Assembly: GCA_001783275.1 (NCBI GenBank)
Contig: MFRH01000007.1
Location: 1-32,158, forward strand
DNA from: Candidatus Margulisbacteria bacterium GWF2_35_9
GTDB taxonomy: Bacteria > Margulisbacteria > Riflemargulisbacteria > GWF2-35-9
DNA length: 32,158 bases
Direction of reading: 5' to 3'
Every line of letters starts with the position of its first letter. Positions within the stretch are counted from its first letter, which is position 1. Below are positions 9,501 to 18,391 of the stretch, in pieces. A program made the translations under genes and the position numbers. The notes under the pieces are model-generated. The model had not been told where the DNA came from. It was given only the letters and a program-made list of their open reading frames with translations, and made no database searches.

Positions 9501-10500
9501 AATTTATATCCTTCGAGAGCCTTATAAATTATTTTTAGAAGAGGAGATAATCAATATAGATGAATTATTCGACCAGGAGTTTATCGCTGAAACTATTTAT
9601 ACCGCTATTTCACCGGGAACAGAAACCGGAGCATATATTGGTTTATCCTCATTAAGGCCTGGTAATCCCTACCCCAGGATTATGGGGTATTGTAATATTG
9701 CTAAAATAATTTATATTGGAACAAAAGTTAAGGATGTAAAAATAGGCGATCACATTCTTACTTTTCAATCGCATAGAAGTGCATTTAAATGCCATGTGAA
9801 TGATTTTTATATTAAAATACTCGATGAATCAAATCTTAAGTTTATTACTACTTCTTATTTGTATCATTTGGGATATCATAGCTTACTGACCGCTTATGTT
9901 AGACAAGGTTATAATGTCGGCATCATAGGTGCAGGGACTTTGGGATACACTTCAAGCATAATGAGCAGTTTAGCGGGAGTGAAAACTTTTTTATTTACCA
10001 ATCAAAAAGAAGTTTCTTCACTATTGTTAAATAAAGATGTATTCTGTTTACAAAAAAGTGAACATGAAATTGGAATAATGACAGATTTAACGCACCAAAT
10101 AGGATTGGATGTAATTGTCAATACCTCAAATACATGGGATGATTGGATTTTGGCATTAAAGATTGTCAGAAAAGGTGGTATGATAGTTAATTTAGGCTTT
10201 CCGGGCCGCGGGCAGGAGCTACCCGGATTTAATCCTTTAGACCCACAATATGTTTATGTTAAGAATTTAACTATTAAAGCCTTATGCTTTATTAATGAAG
10301 GGGATGTGCCAGCATATGAAATCAGATTTAATATGAAAAATAATCTTATGTTTATAATTGATTTAATAAGTAAGGGTAAAATAAATGCTCCTGAATTGAT
10401 CACACATGAAATTTATTACACACAATTACAGAATCAATATAAAAACTATGCGAAGAGAAACAATTTTATGCTATCAACTCTGATCAATTGGAAAGACTGA
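9481..10500 (+). CDS. medium-chain dehydrogenase/reductase (MDR, alcohol-dehydrogenase-like) without obvious zinc-ligand cysteines
   Basis: ETIYTAISPGTETGAYIG, MGYCNIAKIIYIGTKVKDVKIGDHI, VGIIGAGTLGYTSSIMSSLAG Rossmann motif, IVRKGGMIVNLGFPGRGQE. Confidence 0.72.
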   Translation: MHSIKAKIYILREPYKLFLEEEIINIDELFDQEFIAETIYTAISPGTETGAYIGLSSLRPGNPYPRIMGYCNIAKIIYIGTKVKDVKIGDHILTFQSHRSAFKCHVNDFYIKILDESNLKFITTSYLYHLGYHSLLTAYVRQGYNVGIIGAGTLGYTSSIMSSLAGVKTFLFTNQKEVSSLLLNKDVFCLQKSEHEIGIMTDLTHQIGLDVIVNTSNTWDDWILALKIVRKGGMIVNLGFPGRGQELPGFNPLDPQYVYVKNLTIKALCFINEGDVPAYEIRFNMKNNLMFIIDLISKGKINAPELITHEIYYTQLQNQYKNYAKRNNFMLSTLINWKD

Positions 10501-11549
10501 AGACAGCGATAATAGGATTAGGAAGAATGGGAGCTGAACCATCTTCAAGACTTAAAGGGAAAATACCTGATGGTTGGTTGCCTATTAGTCATACTGAAGT
10601 TGCTATGACCATACCTCAATTAAGATTGTGTGCTTTGTGTGATAGTGATAAAGTAAAACTTGAACAAGTCGGCAAGCTTTATAAAATAGCTAATATCTAC
10701 ACTGATTATAAACTTTTAATTGATGAAGTCAGACCTGATTTTCTTTGCATTGCCACTCGCACTTTAGGGAGAACTGACATTATGAAGTATGCTTGTGAAA
10801 ATGGAGTTAAGATCATATATCTGGAGAAACCAATAAGCAGAAGCATTGGAGATTGCAGAAACATATTAAATATTTGTAAAAAATACGGTGTAATCATCGG
10901 ATATGGCGTAAACAGACGTTATCATAGCGCCTATAGAAAAGCAAAAGAGATAATGTGTTCAGGAAAAATTGGCAAATTAAGAGAAATCATTGTAGAACAC
11001 GGTCGATCTAATTTGTTATGGACTCATTCTCATTCGGCTGATGTTATCCAATTTTTTGCTGAAAGTAGTGAATTGGAATTTATCCAGGGCACCTGCACTT
11101 TTTCGGATGGGTATTACCCTGTCACCGAGTTGCTAATTGACGACGATCCCATCGTTGAGAATGCATTCATGAAATTTAAAAACGGCATTACAGCTTCCAT
11201 CAATCAGACCGGTGGAATAAATGTTCGACTTTCATGCACAAATGGCATTTTGACAATATATGCCGATGGAACCTATATAGAAATATTAAAAGGGAGTGGC
11301 TATTTTTCACAACGTGAACGAATACAAGTTGAATCACTCCAAAGTGCAACTATTACAGCATTTCAAGAGTTGATCGATTCATTAAACAATGAAAAGCCTA
11401 AACCAATCACTCCTGCCGAAATCGAGACAGGAATGCTGATTTTACACGGAATTGTATATTCATCTTTGAATAACGGTAAGAGAATTGCACCCGAAGTTGT
11501 TCCTGAACAAATGACTATTACAGGAAAAAGCGGGAAATTTTATGCTTAA
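10488..11549 (+). CDS. Gfo/Idh/MocA family oxidoreductase (TTG start)
   Basis: LKTAIIGLGRMGAEPSSRLKGK, PDFLCIATRTLGRTDIMKYACENGVKIIYLEKPISRS (EKP motif), GVNRRYHSAYRKAKEIMCSGKIGKLREI. Confidence 0.85.
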   Translation: MERLKTAIIGLGRMGAEPSSRLKGKIPDGWLPISHTEVAMTIPQLRLCALCDSDKVKLEQVGKLYKIANIYTDYKLLIDEVRPDFLCIATRTLGRTDIMKYACENGVKIIYLEKPISRSIGDCRNILNICKKYGVIIGYGVNRRYHSAYRKAKEIMCSGKIGKLREIIVEHGRSNLLWTHSHSADVIQFFAESSELEFIQGTCTFSDGYYPVTELLIDDDPIVENAFMKFKNGITASINQTGGINVRLSCTNGILTIYADGTYIEILKGSGYFSQRERIQVESLQSATITAFQELIDSLNNEKPKPITPAEIETGMLILHGIVYSSLNNGKRIAPEVVPEQMTITGKSGKFYA

Positions 11550-12567
11550 AAGCAGGATTGTATTTAGAGCCGATGGAAACAGTCAGATAGGCTTAGGGCA
11601 TATTTACAGATGTGTTGCCATGATCCAGATGCTTGTGTATGAGTTTAATTGCTTGTTCATTACAAATAAACCTGACGCTAAAATAGCTGACCTTATACGT
11701 TCATATTGTTCACTTCATACAATAAAGGTACAAAACAAAGATGAAGAAATTGACGTATTAGAAGGCATTTTAACCTCCGGTGATATTGTTGTAACCGATG
11801 GTTATGATTTTGATCCCGAATACCAAAATCAAATAAAGCAAAGGGTAAAAAAATTAGTGATGATCGATGATTTGGCTCAAATGTATTTTATTGCAGATGT
11901 AATCATTAATCATGGAGGTACACCTATTATTGCAAAGTATCGAAAAGAAAAGGAGACAAAACTTCTGATTGGATTTGATTATCTGCTATTAAGAAAAGAG
12001 TTTCTTGAAACCGCCCGTAAACCGAGGACTATACATAAAACAAATACTGTATTTATATGTATGGGAGGAGCGGATCCGTTCAAAATAACAATTAAAGTAT
12101 TAAAAGCGTGTTTAAAAACTAGGTTTATTGAAAAGATTATAATAGTTACAGGTAACGAATACCGGGATCAAGCTGAGTTGGATTATTTAATTCGAAACAA
12201 TAAGGGGAAAAATATCTTGCACAAATGCAATATCGACGCCTTCATGATGACCAGGTTAATTTATGAGAGCCAAATAGCAATTTGTCCTTCAAGTACTATA
12301 GCACTTGAAGTTTGCTGTACTCAGGCTGGTCTGATAAGTGGAACTGTAATTAATAATCAGAAAGCAATCCACAAGCAACTGGTCGAAGCAGGTTGCTGTG
12401 TATCGGTCGGAGATTTCAAAAAAGCGTCATTAAAGCTAATGATTATTGCTCTTAAACGATTCAATGACCTGAACTTTACCCGGTCAATGATGATCAGGCA
12501 GTCAGTAAAAATTGACAGAAAATCCGGCGAAAGAATAGTAAATCTATTTAAAGAACTTTCGGCTTGA
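11542..12567 (+). CDS. pseG: UDP-2,4-diacetamido-2,4,6-trideoxy-beta-L-altropyranose hydrolase
   Basis: IVFRADGNSQIGLGHIYRCVAMIQML, VTDGYDFDPEYQ, VMIDDLAQ, NTVFICMGGADPFKIT, CPSSTIALEVCCTQAGLI. Confidence 0.92.
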   Translation: MLKSRIVFRADGNSQIGLGHIYRCVAMIQMLVYEFNCLFITNKPDAKIADLIRSYCSLHTIKVQNKDEEIDVLEGILTSGDIVVTDGYDFDPEYQNQIKQRVKKLVMIDDLAQMYFIADVIINHGGTPIIAKYRKEKETKLLIGFDYLLLRKEFLETARKPRTIHKTNTVFICMGGADPFKITIKVLKACLKTRFIEKIIIVTGNEYRDQAELDYLIRNNKGKNILHKCNIDAFMMTRLIYESQIAICPSSTIALEVCCTQAGLISGTVINNQKAIHKQLVEAGCCVSVGDFKKASLKLMIIALKRFNDLNFTRSMMIRQSVKIDRKSGERIVNLFKELSA

Positions 12568-13442
12568 GAATATTAAGTTTCGGAATATTAGTAAGTGGTA
12601 ATCTGGGTAAACATTGTCTGGAGTTTATCTTGAAATGTCAAAAGGTAAATTTTGTATTGACGGATAAAGAATCGATAGGAATCATTAATCTTTGTACAGT
12701 CTTAAATATTCCCATATTTATTGGTAATCCAAGACAAGGTAAGGCGAAAGGTTTTATTGATCAGTTTGATACCGATATAATTTTTTCAATTAACTATATT
12801 TATATCGTTGAGCAGGATATTATCAAATATCCTAAGAGCTATGCGATTAATTTTCATGGATCATTATTACCAAAATACAGAGGCAGGTCACCTCATGTGT
12901 GGGCTATTATTAATAATGAAAAAACAACAGGTATTTCTGCTCATCTTATTACGGAAGAATGTGATGCAGGCTGTCTGATTTATCAAGAGATTATCCCTAT
13001 TCCTGAAGATATTACTGGAGCCGAAATCTTAACAGAATTTAAAAAGCAGTATCCGATTGTCATATCAATAGTTATTGATATGATACAAAAAGACACTATT
13101 AATCCCGTAAAACAAGATAATAGCAAAGCCACTTGGTTTGGTAAACGAACTCCAGCAGATGGAATAATCAATTGGAATTGGCAAAAGGAGCAATTAAGAA
13201 ACTGGATACGCGCCCAGACAAAGCTATACCCGGGAGCTTTTACATTTTATAATCATCAAAAAATCACAATTTATAGAATTGAATACTGTGATTATGGTTT
13301 TAATCAATTTGATGAAAATGGTATAATCCTGGATATTAGAGATGGAGTAATAGTTAAAACGCCAAATGGCGCAATAAGGATTTTGGATTACGATTCTGAT
13401 ATCCCAATAGAGTTTAAAAAAGGAGGAATGTTTCATGGATGA
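12564..13442 (+). CDS. sugar N-formyltransferase (methionyl-tRNA formyltransferase-like), TTG start
   Basis: YAINFHGSLLPKYRGRSPHVWAIINNEKTTGISAHLITEECDAGCLIYQEIIPI keeps the Asn-x-x-His / Asp catalytic residues of the Fmt fold; C-terminal WNWQKEQLRNWIRAQTKLYPGAFTFY. Confidence 0.9.
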   Translation: MRILSFGILVSGNLGKHCLEFILKCQKVNFVLTDKESIGIINLCTVLNIPIFIGNPRQGKAKGFIDQFDTDIIFSINYIYIVEQDIIKYPKSYAINFHGSLLPKYRGRSPHVWAIINNEKTTGISAHLITEECDAGCLIYQEIIPIPEDITGAEILTEFKKQYPIVISIVIDMIQKDTINPVKQDNSKATWFGKRTPADGIINWNWQKEQLRNWIRAQTKLYPGAFTFYNHQKITIYRIEYCDYGFNQFDENGIILDIRDGVIVKTPNGAIRILDYDSDIPIEFKKGGMFHG

Positions 13443-14487
13443 TATCAATATCGGGAACTTTAAGATTGGAAAGAACCTCGAACCTTTAATAGTAGCAGAG
13501 ATGAGTGGTAACCATAACCAATCTCTCGAGAAAGCTTTATCTATAATTGATTCAGCTGCAGATGCTGGGGCACATGCCATTAAGCTACAAACTTATACAG
13601 CAGATACCTTAACAATCAATGTGAACCATGGTGAGTTCGTTATTTCAGACCCAGCCTCTCTGTGGTGTGGTAAAAACCTTTATGAATTATACCAGCAGGC
13701 ACATACCCCCTGGAAATGGCACAAGGCATTATTCGACCGTGCTAGAGAGCGTGGGATTATCTGTTTCAGTACCCCGTTTGATGAAAGTGCTGTTGATTTT
13801 CTTGAAGAACTTGATGCCCCAGCATATAAAATTGCATCTTTTGAAAATAACCACTTCCCTTTATTGAAGAAAGTTGCTGCAACGGGTAAACCTGTAATAA
13901 TGTCAACAGGCATAACCTCATTATCTGATCTTAGTTTGGCGGTTAACGTATTACGGAAAAACGGATGTAAGGATCTTGCATTACTTAAATGTACCAGTAC
14001 CTATCCAGCTTCTCCCGAAAACTCCAATGTTTTAACCATCCCCCACATGTCGGAGTTATTTCAATGTCATGTAGGCTTATCAGACCACACATTAGGGATT
14101 GGAGTGGTAATTGCCTCGGTTGCACTAGGTGCAAGAATAATAGAGAAACATTTTACATTAAATCGGGCTGAGGGAGGTGTTGACAGCGCATTCTCACTTG
14201 AGCCTCATGAGTTTAAAATGCTTGTCGAAGAAAGTATAAGAGCATTTAAGGGAATAGGTACCGTAAACTACGGTATACTTGACGCAGAACAAAACAGTTT
14301 GACTTTTAAACGGTCAATTTATATTGTTGAAGACCTAAGAGTGGGAGCAACCTTAACAGAGGAAAATATTCGAATTATCAGACCAGGACTGGGGATGTCA
14401 CCCCAGTACTATGAAACCATATTAGGAAAAAAAATCAATAAAGATGTAACAAAAGGTACCGCATTAACATTTGATCTGATTGGTTAA
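13435..14487 (+). CDS. pseI: pseudaminic acid synthase
   Basis: IGKNLEPLIVAEMSGNHNQSLEKALSIIDSAADAGAHAIKLQTYTADT, CFSTPFDESAVDFLEELDAPAYKIASFE, VGLSDHTLGIGV, EKHFTLNRAEGGVDSAFSLEP, C-terminal SAF-like region. Confidence 0.96.
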   Translation: MDDINIGNFKIGKNLEPLIVAEMSGNHNQSLEKALSIIDSAADAGAHAIKLQTYTADTLTINVNHGEFVISDPASLWCGKNLYELYQQAHTPWKWHKALFDRARERGIICFSTPFDESAVDFLEELDAPAYKIASFENNHFPLLKKVAATGKPVIMSTGITSLSDLSLAVNVLRKNGCKDLALLKCTSTYPASPENSNVLTIPHMSELFQCHVGLSDHTLGIGVVIASVALGARIIEKHFTLNRAEGGVDSAFSLEPHEFKMLVEESIRAFKGIGTVNYGILDAEQNSLTFKRSIYIVEDLRVGATLTEENIRIIRPGLGMSPQYYETILGKKINKDVTKGTALTFDLIG

Positions 14488-14488
14488 C

Positions 14489-15196
14489 ATGGGAAAGACA
14501 TTAGCAATAATTACGGCTCGCGGGGGAAGTAAGCGAATTCCGGGAAAGAACATTAAAAACTTCTTAGGACAACCTATTATCAATTACTCCATTTCAGCAG
14601 CTTTGAATTCGGGCTGCTTTGATGAGGTAATGGTATCGACTGACGATACCAGAATTGCTGTAATTGCAAAAAAAGCAGGTGCAACGATTCCTTTTATGCG
14701 ATCTGAAAATACATCCGGTGATTTTGCTACTACAGCAGATGTGATTTTAGAAGTTTTGGACGAATACAGGAAAATCGGACTTACATACGAATATTGTTGT
14801 TGTATATATCCGACTGCAATCTTTCTAACGGCTGAAAAACTGATTACCGCATTCGATAAATTGCTTATAACAAATGCAGAATCGGTTATTCCTGTTGTTC
14901 GTTATAGCTTTCCTATTCAGAGATCGTTTAAAATTGAGAATGGTTTTGTCAGAATGAACTGGCCAGAGCATATGAATACCAGATCTCAGGATCTGCCGCC
15001 GGCCTATCATGATTGCGGGCAATTCTATTTTTTAAGAACAGATGCATTCTTAAAGACTAAAAGGTTGTTTACAGATTTTACCATCCCTTATGAGATGCCA
15101 GAATCAGAAGTTCAAGATATCGATAATGAGGAGGATTGGAATATAGCCAAAATAAAATATACATTCCTCTTGGAGAAATTTAAATCAAATGTATAA
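14489..15196 (+). CDS. pseF: pseudaminic acid cytidylyltransferase
   Basis: LAIITARGGSKRIPGKNIKNFLGQPIINYSISAALNSGCFDEVMVSTDD, CCIYPTAIFLT, DIDNEEDWNIAKIKY; ATG at 14489 preferred over TTG 14480. Confidence 0.94.
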   Translation: MGKTLAIITARGGSKRIPGKNIKNFLGQPIINYSISAALNSGCFDEVMVSTDDTRIAVIAKKAGATIPFMRSENTSGDFATTADVILEVLDEYRKIGLTYEYCCCIYPTAIFLTAEKLITAFDKLLITNAESVIPVVRYSFPIQRSFKIENGFVRMNWPEHMNTRSQDLPPAYHDCGQFYFLRTDAFLKTKRLFTDFTIPYEMPESEVQDIDNEEDWNIAKIKYTFLLEKFKSNV

Positions 15197-16136
15197 GGCA
15201 TTAGTAATCGGTTGCGGCAACATAGGGGCATTATATGATCTAAACAATGATCAGGTTCAAACGCATACAAAAGCCTTCCATTTTGATCCCAAGTTTTCAT
15301 TATCAATATTTGATATCAACAAAATAGTTGCAGAAAAAATTGCTTATAAATACCATTGTGAAGTTGTTAAAGATATCGACGAAAAAAAACTGAATTCATT
15401 TGATTGTGTAAGTATCTGTACCCCAACTAATACACATTACAGTTTTCTTAAACAGTCGATTTGTGCCGGTGTTCAGTTAATTATTTGCGAGAAACCTGTT
15501 TCTGATAAAATAAATGAATTAAACGATGTAAAAACCATTTATACCAAGGGAAAATCCAAAATATTAATCAATTATATAAGAAGATTTCAACCAGCATTCA
15601 TTGAATTGAAAAAAACTATATCAACTTTATTAAAAAACGAAGCTCTTACTAACATTAATATCCGATATCATAGAGGTTTTATTAATAATTGCAGCCACGC
15701 CTTTGACACAATTGAATTTCTTACAGGTTCTGAGATATGTTTAACAGAAATTAAAAAGCATAACATAATTTTTGACCATTTTGATAACGATCCAACCATG
15801 TCATTACAAGCCAAATGGAAAGATACAAATATAAATGTTACTGGGTTAAGCAATGTTTGCTTTTCTCATTTCGAATTTGAATTGTATTTTGAGTATTATA
15901 AAATTCACATAAAAGACTCAGGACAGAATATTGTAATATATAAGGCAAAAAAAGCTGAGGGATTTCTTCAACCACTCAATATTCTAGACCAATATACCCG
16001 CGAGCAATGTTTAAACAATTATATGAAACATGTTATTGATAAAGCTTATCAATTATTGAGCAATAAGAAACAAGAGGATAATTTCCTTCAATCAATAAGT
16101 CTTAATAAAAAGATGATAAATTATTTAAAAAATTAA
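15189..16136 (+). CDS. Gfo/Idh/MocA family oxidoreductase
   Basis: YKALVIGCGNIGALYD, FDCVSICTPTNTHYSFLKQSICAGVQLIICEKPVSDK. Confidence 0.87.
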   Translation: MYKALVIGCGNIGALYDLNNDQVQTHTKAFHFDPKFSLSIFDINKIVAEKIAYKYHCEVVKDIDEKKLNSFDCVSICTPTNTHYSFLKQSICAGVQLIICEKPVSDKINELNDVKTIYTKGKSKILINYIRRFQPAFIELKKTISTLLKNEALTNINIRYHRGFINNCSHAFDTIEFLTGSEICLTEIKKHNIIFDHFDNDPTMSLQAKWKDTNINVTGLSNVCFSHFEFELYFEYYKIHIKDSGQNIVIYKAKKAEGFLQPLNILDQYTREQCLNNYMKHVIDKAYQLLSNKKQEDNFLQSISLNKKMINYLKN

Positions 16137-16137
16137 T

Positions 16138-17427
16138 ATGGCAATTCTTGCTATTAAAGGTGGCACTCCTATTCGTACGAAGTTATTCCCTGCATACAAC
16201 AATATTGGAAAAGAAGAAAAACGTGCTGTAATGAAGGTGCTGGACAGTGGAAACCTTTCCCAATTTTTGGGAGCATGGCATAAAGATTTTTATGGTGGAC
16301 CAACTATTCAGAAATTTGAAAAAGATTGGGCAAAAATTTTCCTATCAAAATATGCCATTACAGTTAATTCTAATACATCAGGCTTATTTACAGCTATTGG
16401 CGCCTGTGGAATTAAACCAGGCGACGAAGTAATTGTATCTCCATATTCCATGAGCGCAAGCGCCGTTGCGCCTATCATTTATGGTGCAGTACCTGTATTT
16501 GCTGATGTCGACTATGATAATTTCGGATTAAACCCTGAAAGTATTGAAAAAAGTATCACTCCAAGAACAAGGGCAATACTGGTAGTCCATATTTTTGGGA
16601 ATCCTGCGCGTATGGATGAAATTATGGCTATAGCAAAAAAGCATAATCTATATGTAATTGAAGATTGTGCACAAGCCCCGATGGCAACCTACAAAAGAAA
16701 ATATGTTGGGACCATTGGAGACATTGGAATTTTCAGCTTGAATTATCATAAGCATATACATACAGGTGAGGGAGGAGTAATAGTTACCAATAATGATAAT
16801 TTGGCTGAAAGGTGTTATCTAATTAGGAATCATGGAGAAAATATTGTTGAACCTAAAGGAGTAAAAGATGCAATCAATACATATGGCTATAATTTCCGCA
16901 TGACGGAGATTGAAGCTGCAATTGGAATTGAACAATTAAAAAAACTTCCGAACTTAATAGAAGAGCGTTTAAAAAATGCTGTGTATTTATCAAAAGAAAT
17001 TGCCAAATTACCTTACTTTATTCCGCCAGTGGTTGAACAAGAGAGTAAACATGTCTATTACCAGCAGGCGTTTAAGTTCAAAAAAGATATAGCTGGAATT
17101 GATCGTAACACTTTTATCAATGCAGTTAAAGCAGAAATACCATCTGCTATATTAAGGGAAGATACTCCACTTATAGGTGCGGGTTATGTGAAACCGTTAT
17201 ATTTACAACCTTTATATCAGAAAAGAGCTTTACACTGTTCATTTAATTGCGAAAAATATAAAGGTCATGTTGATTACAGTAAAGGTATTTGCCCAATTGT
17301 TGAGAAATTGCACTTTGAGGAACTTATTACACTTGAATATATGCGGCCAGGCATGAGTAAGGTAGATCTGAATGATGTAATAGCTGCTTTTTATAAGGTA
17401 GCTCAAAATATTAATGAGCTAAAATAG
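16138..17427 (+). CDS. DegT/DnrJ/EryC1/StrS family aminotransferase
   Basis: AIKGGTPIRTKLFPAYNNIGKEEKRAVMKVLDSG, CGIKPGDEVIVSPYSMSASAVAPI, VIEDCAQAP, GDIGIFSLNYHKHIHTGEGGVIVTNN (PLP lysine). Confidence 0.93.
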   Translation: MAILAIKGGTPIRTKLFPAYNNIGKEEKRAVMKVLDSGNLSQFLGAWHKDFYGGPTIQKFEKDWAKIFLSKYAITVNSNTSGLFTAIGACGIKPGDEVIVSPYSMSASAVAPIIYGAVPVFADVDYDNFGLNPESIEKSITPRTRAILVVHIFGNPARMDEIMAIAKKHNLYVIEDCAQAPMATYKRKYVGTIGDIGIFSLNYHKHIHTGEGGVIVTNNDNLAERCYLIRNHGENIVEPKGVKDAINTYGYNFRMTEIEAAIGIEQLKKLPNLIEERLKNAVYLSKEIAKLPYFIPPVVEQESKHVYYQQAFKFKKDIAGIDRNTFINAVKAEIPSAILREDTPLIGAGYVKPLYLQPLYQKRALHCSFNCEKYKGHVDYSKGICPIVEKLHFEELITLEYMRPGMSKVDLNDVIAAFYKVAQNINELK

Positions 17428-17428
17428 A

Positions 17429-18391
17429 TTGAGAACCAAGCTTAAAGGGAAAATATTATTTGTTTTTAGTGACCCAGGAGGGGCGAAACCTTGCCTTTCA
17501 CTGATAGAAGAAAATAACCTTTCTAACGTAATTGCGGTATCCGATAGGCGATATTCATTCTATCATAGTTTTAAAACTCCGGTTAAAATTGTAAATAAGA
17601 ATTTTGAAGAACTAATTAAAATTATTAACCCCGAACTGATATTTACCGGCACATCATATACATCAAATATTGAGCAACAATTCATTAACATTGCTTTAAA
17701 AAATAGAATTCGTTGCTATTCATTTATAGACCACTGGACTTCTATTTCAAAAAGATTTAAAAATTTAGATGGTAAAATGATTTTGCCGGATCAAGTATGG
17801 GTGATTGACGAGCGGGCAAAACAGTTAGCTATTGAGGAAGGTATTGATAAAGACAGGTTGGTTATTTCCGGGAATCCTTATCACGATTGGTTATTAAATT
17901 GGAAACCCACAATAAATAGAGAAGCCTTTTTTAAACAAGTAGGATTACAACATATAAATCAAAAAATTTTAGTGTATGCCCCTGATCCGCTTTCGAATGT
18001 TAAAGGGAAAGAAGTATTTGGATTCGATGAGTTGTCAGCTACTTCAGTATTGGTTGAACTATTCAAAAAGTATCCAACTAAACTGAAAGGATGGAAGATT
18101 TTAGTTAAAGCGCATCCTAATCAGGATAGAGACAAATTAAATAAAATCATTGAGAGGCATAAAACTTTTTATATACTTCCTGAAGAAGTTGATATAAATT
18201 TAGCATTATTTTATGCAGATGCTGTAATAGGGTTTTTCTCTTCAGTTTTGATTGAGGCGACAATTATGAATAAACCCGTTTTGCGTTTTTTAGATGGACT
18301 GACTAAAAATGATCCGATTGTTGGTTTAAATGTTGGTATGATTACGAATAGAAACACCTTTATCACAATGCTTTCAAAAATTACTCTATGA
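17429..18391 (+). CDS. GT-B-like / CDP-glycerol-glycerophosphotransferase-like protein, function unknown; candidate glycosyltransferase
   Basis: ILFVFSDPGGAKPCLSLIEE, GNPYHDWLLN, ILVYAPDP, WKILVKAHPNQDRDKLNKII, FYADAVIGFFSSVLIEATIMNKPVLRF; TTG start. Confidence 0.55.
   Translation: MRTKLKGKILFVFSDPGGAKPCLSLIEENNLSNVIAVSDRRYSFYHSFKTPVKIVNKNFEELIKIINPELIFTGTSYTSNIEQQFINIALKNRIRCYSFIDHWTSISKRFKNLDGKMILPDQVWVIDERAKQLAIEEGIDKDRLVISGNPYHDWLLNWKPTINREAFFKQVGLQHINQKILVYAPDPLSNVKGKEVFGFDELSATSVLVELFKKYPTKLKGWKILVKAHPNQDRDKLNKIIERHKTFYILPEEVDINLALFYADAVIGFFSSVLIEATIMNKPVLRFLDGLTKNDPIVGLNVGMITNRNTFITMLSKITL

Noticed and set aside
13628-14171. Alternative-frame plus-strand ORFs (79 and 60 aa) inside pseI
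   Set aside because: Overlap an intact pseI frame and have no recognisable product.
14259-14275. Hairpin taccgta-aac-tacggta
   Set aside because: Perfect 7-bp stem but lies inside pseI coding sequence (GTVNYGI), with no U-tract or gene boundary; probably coincidental.
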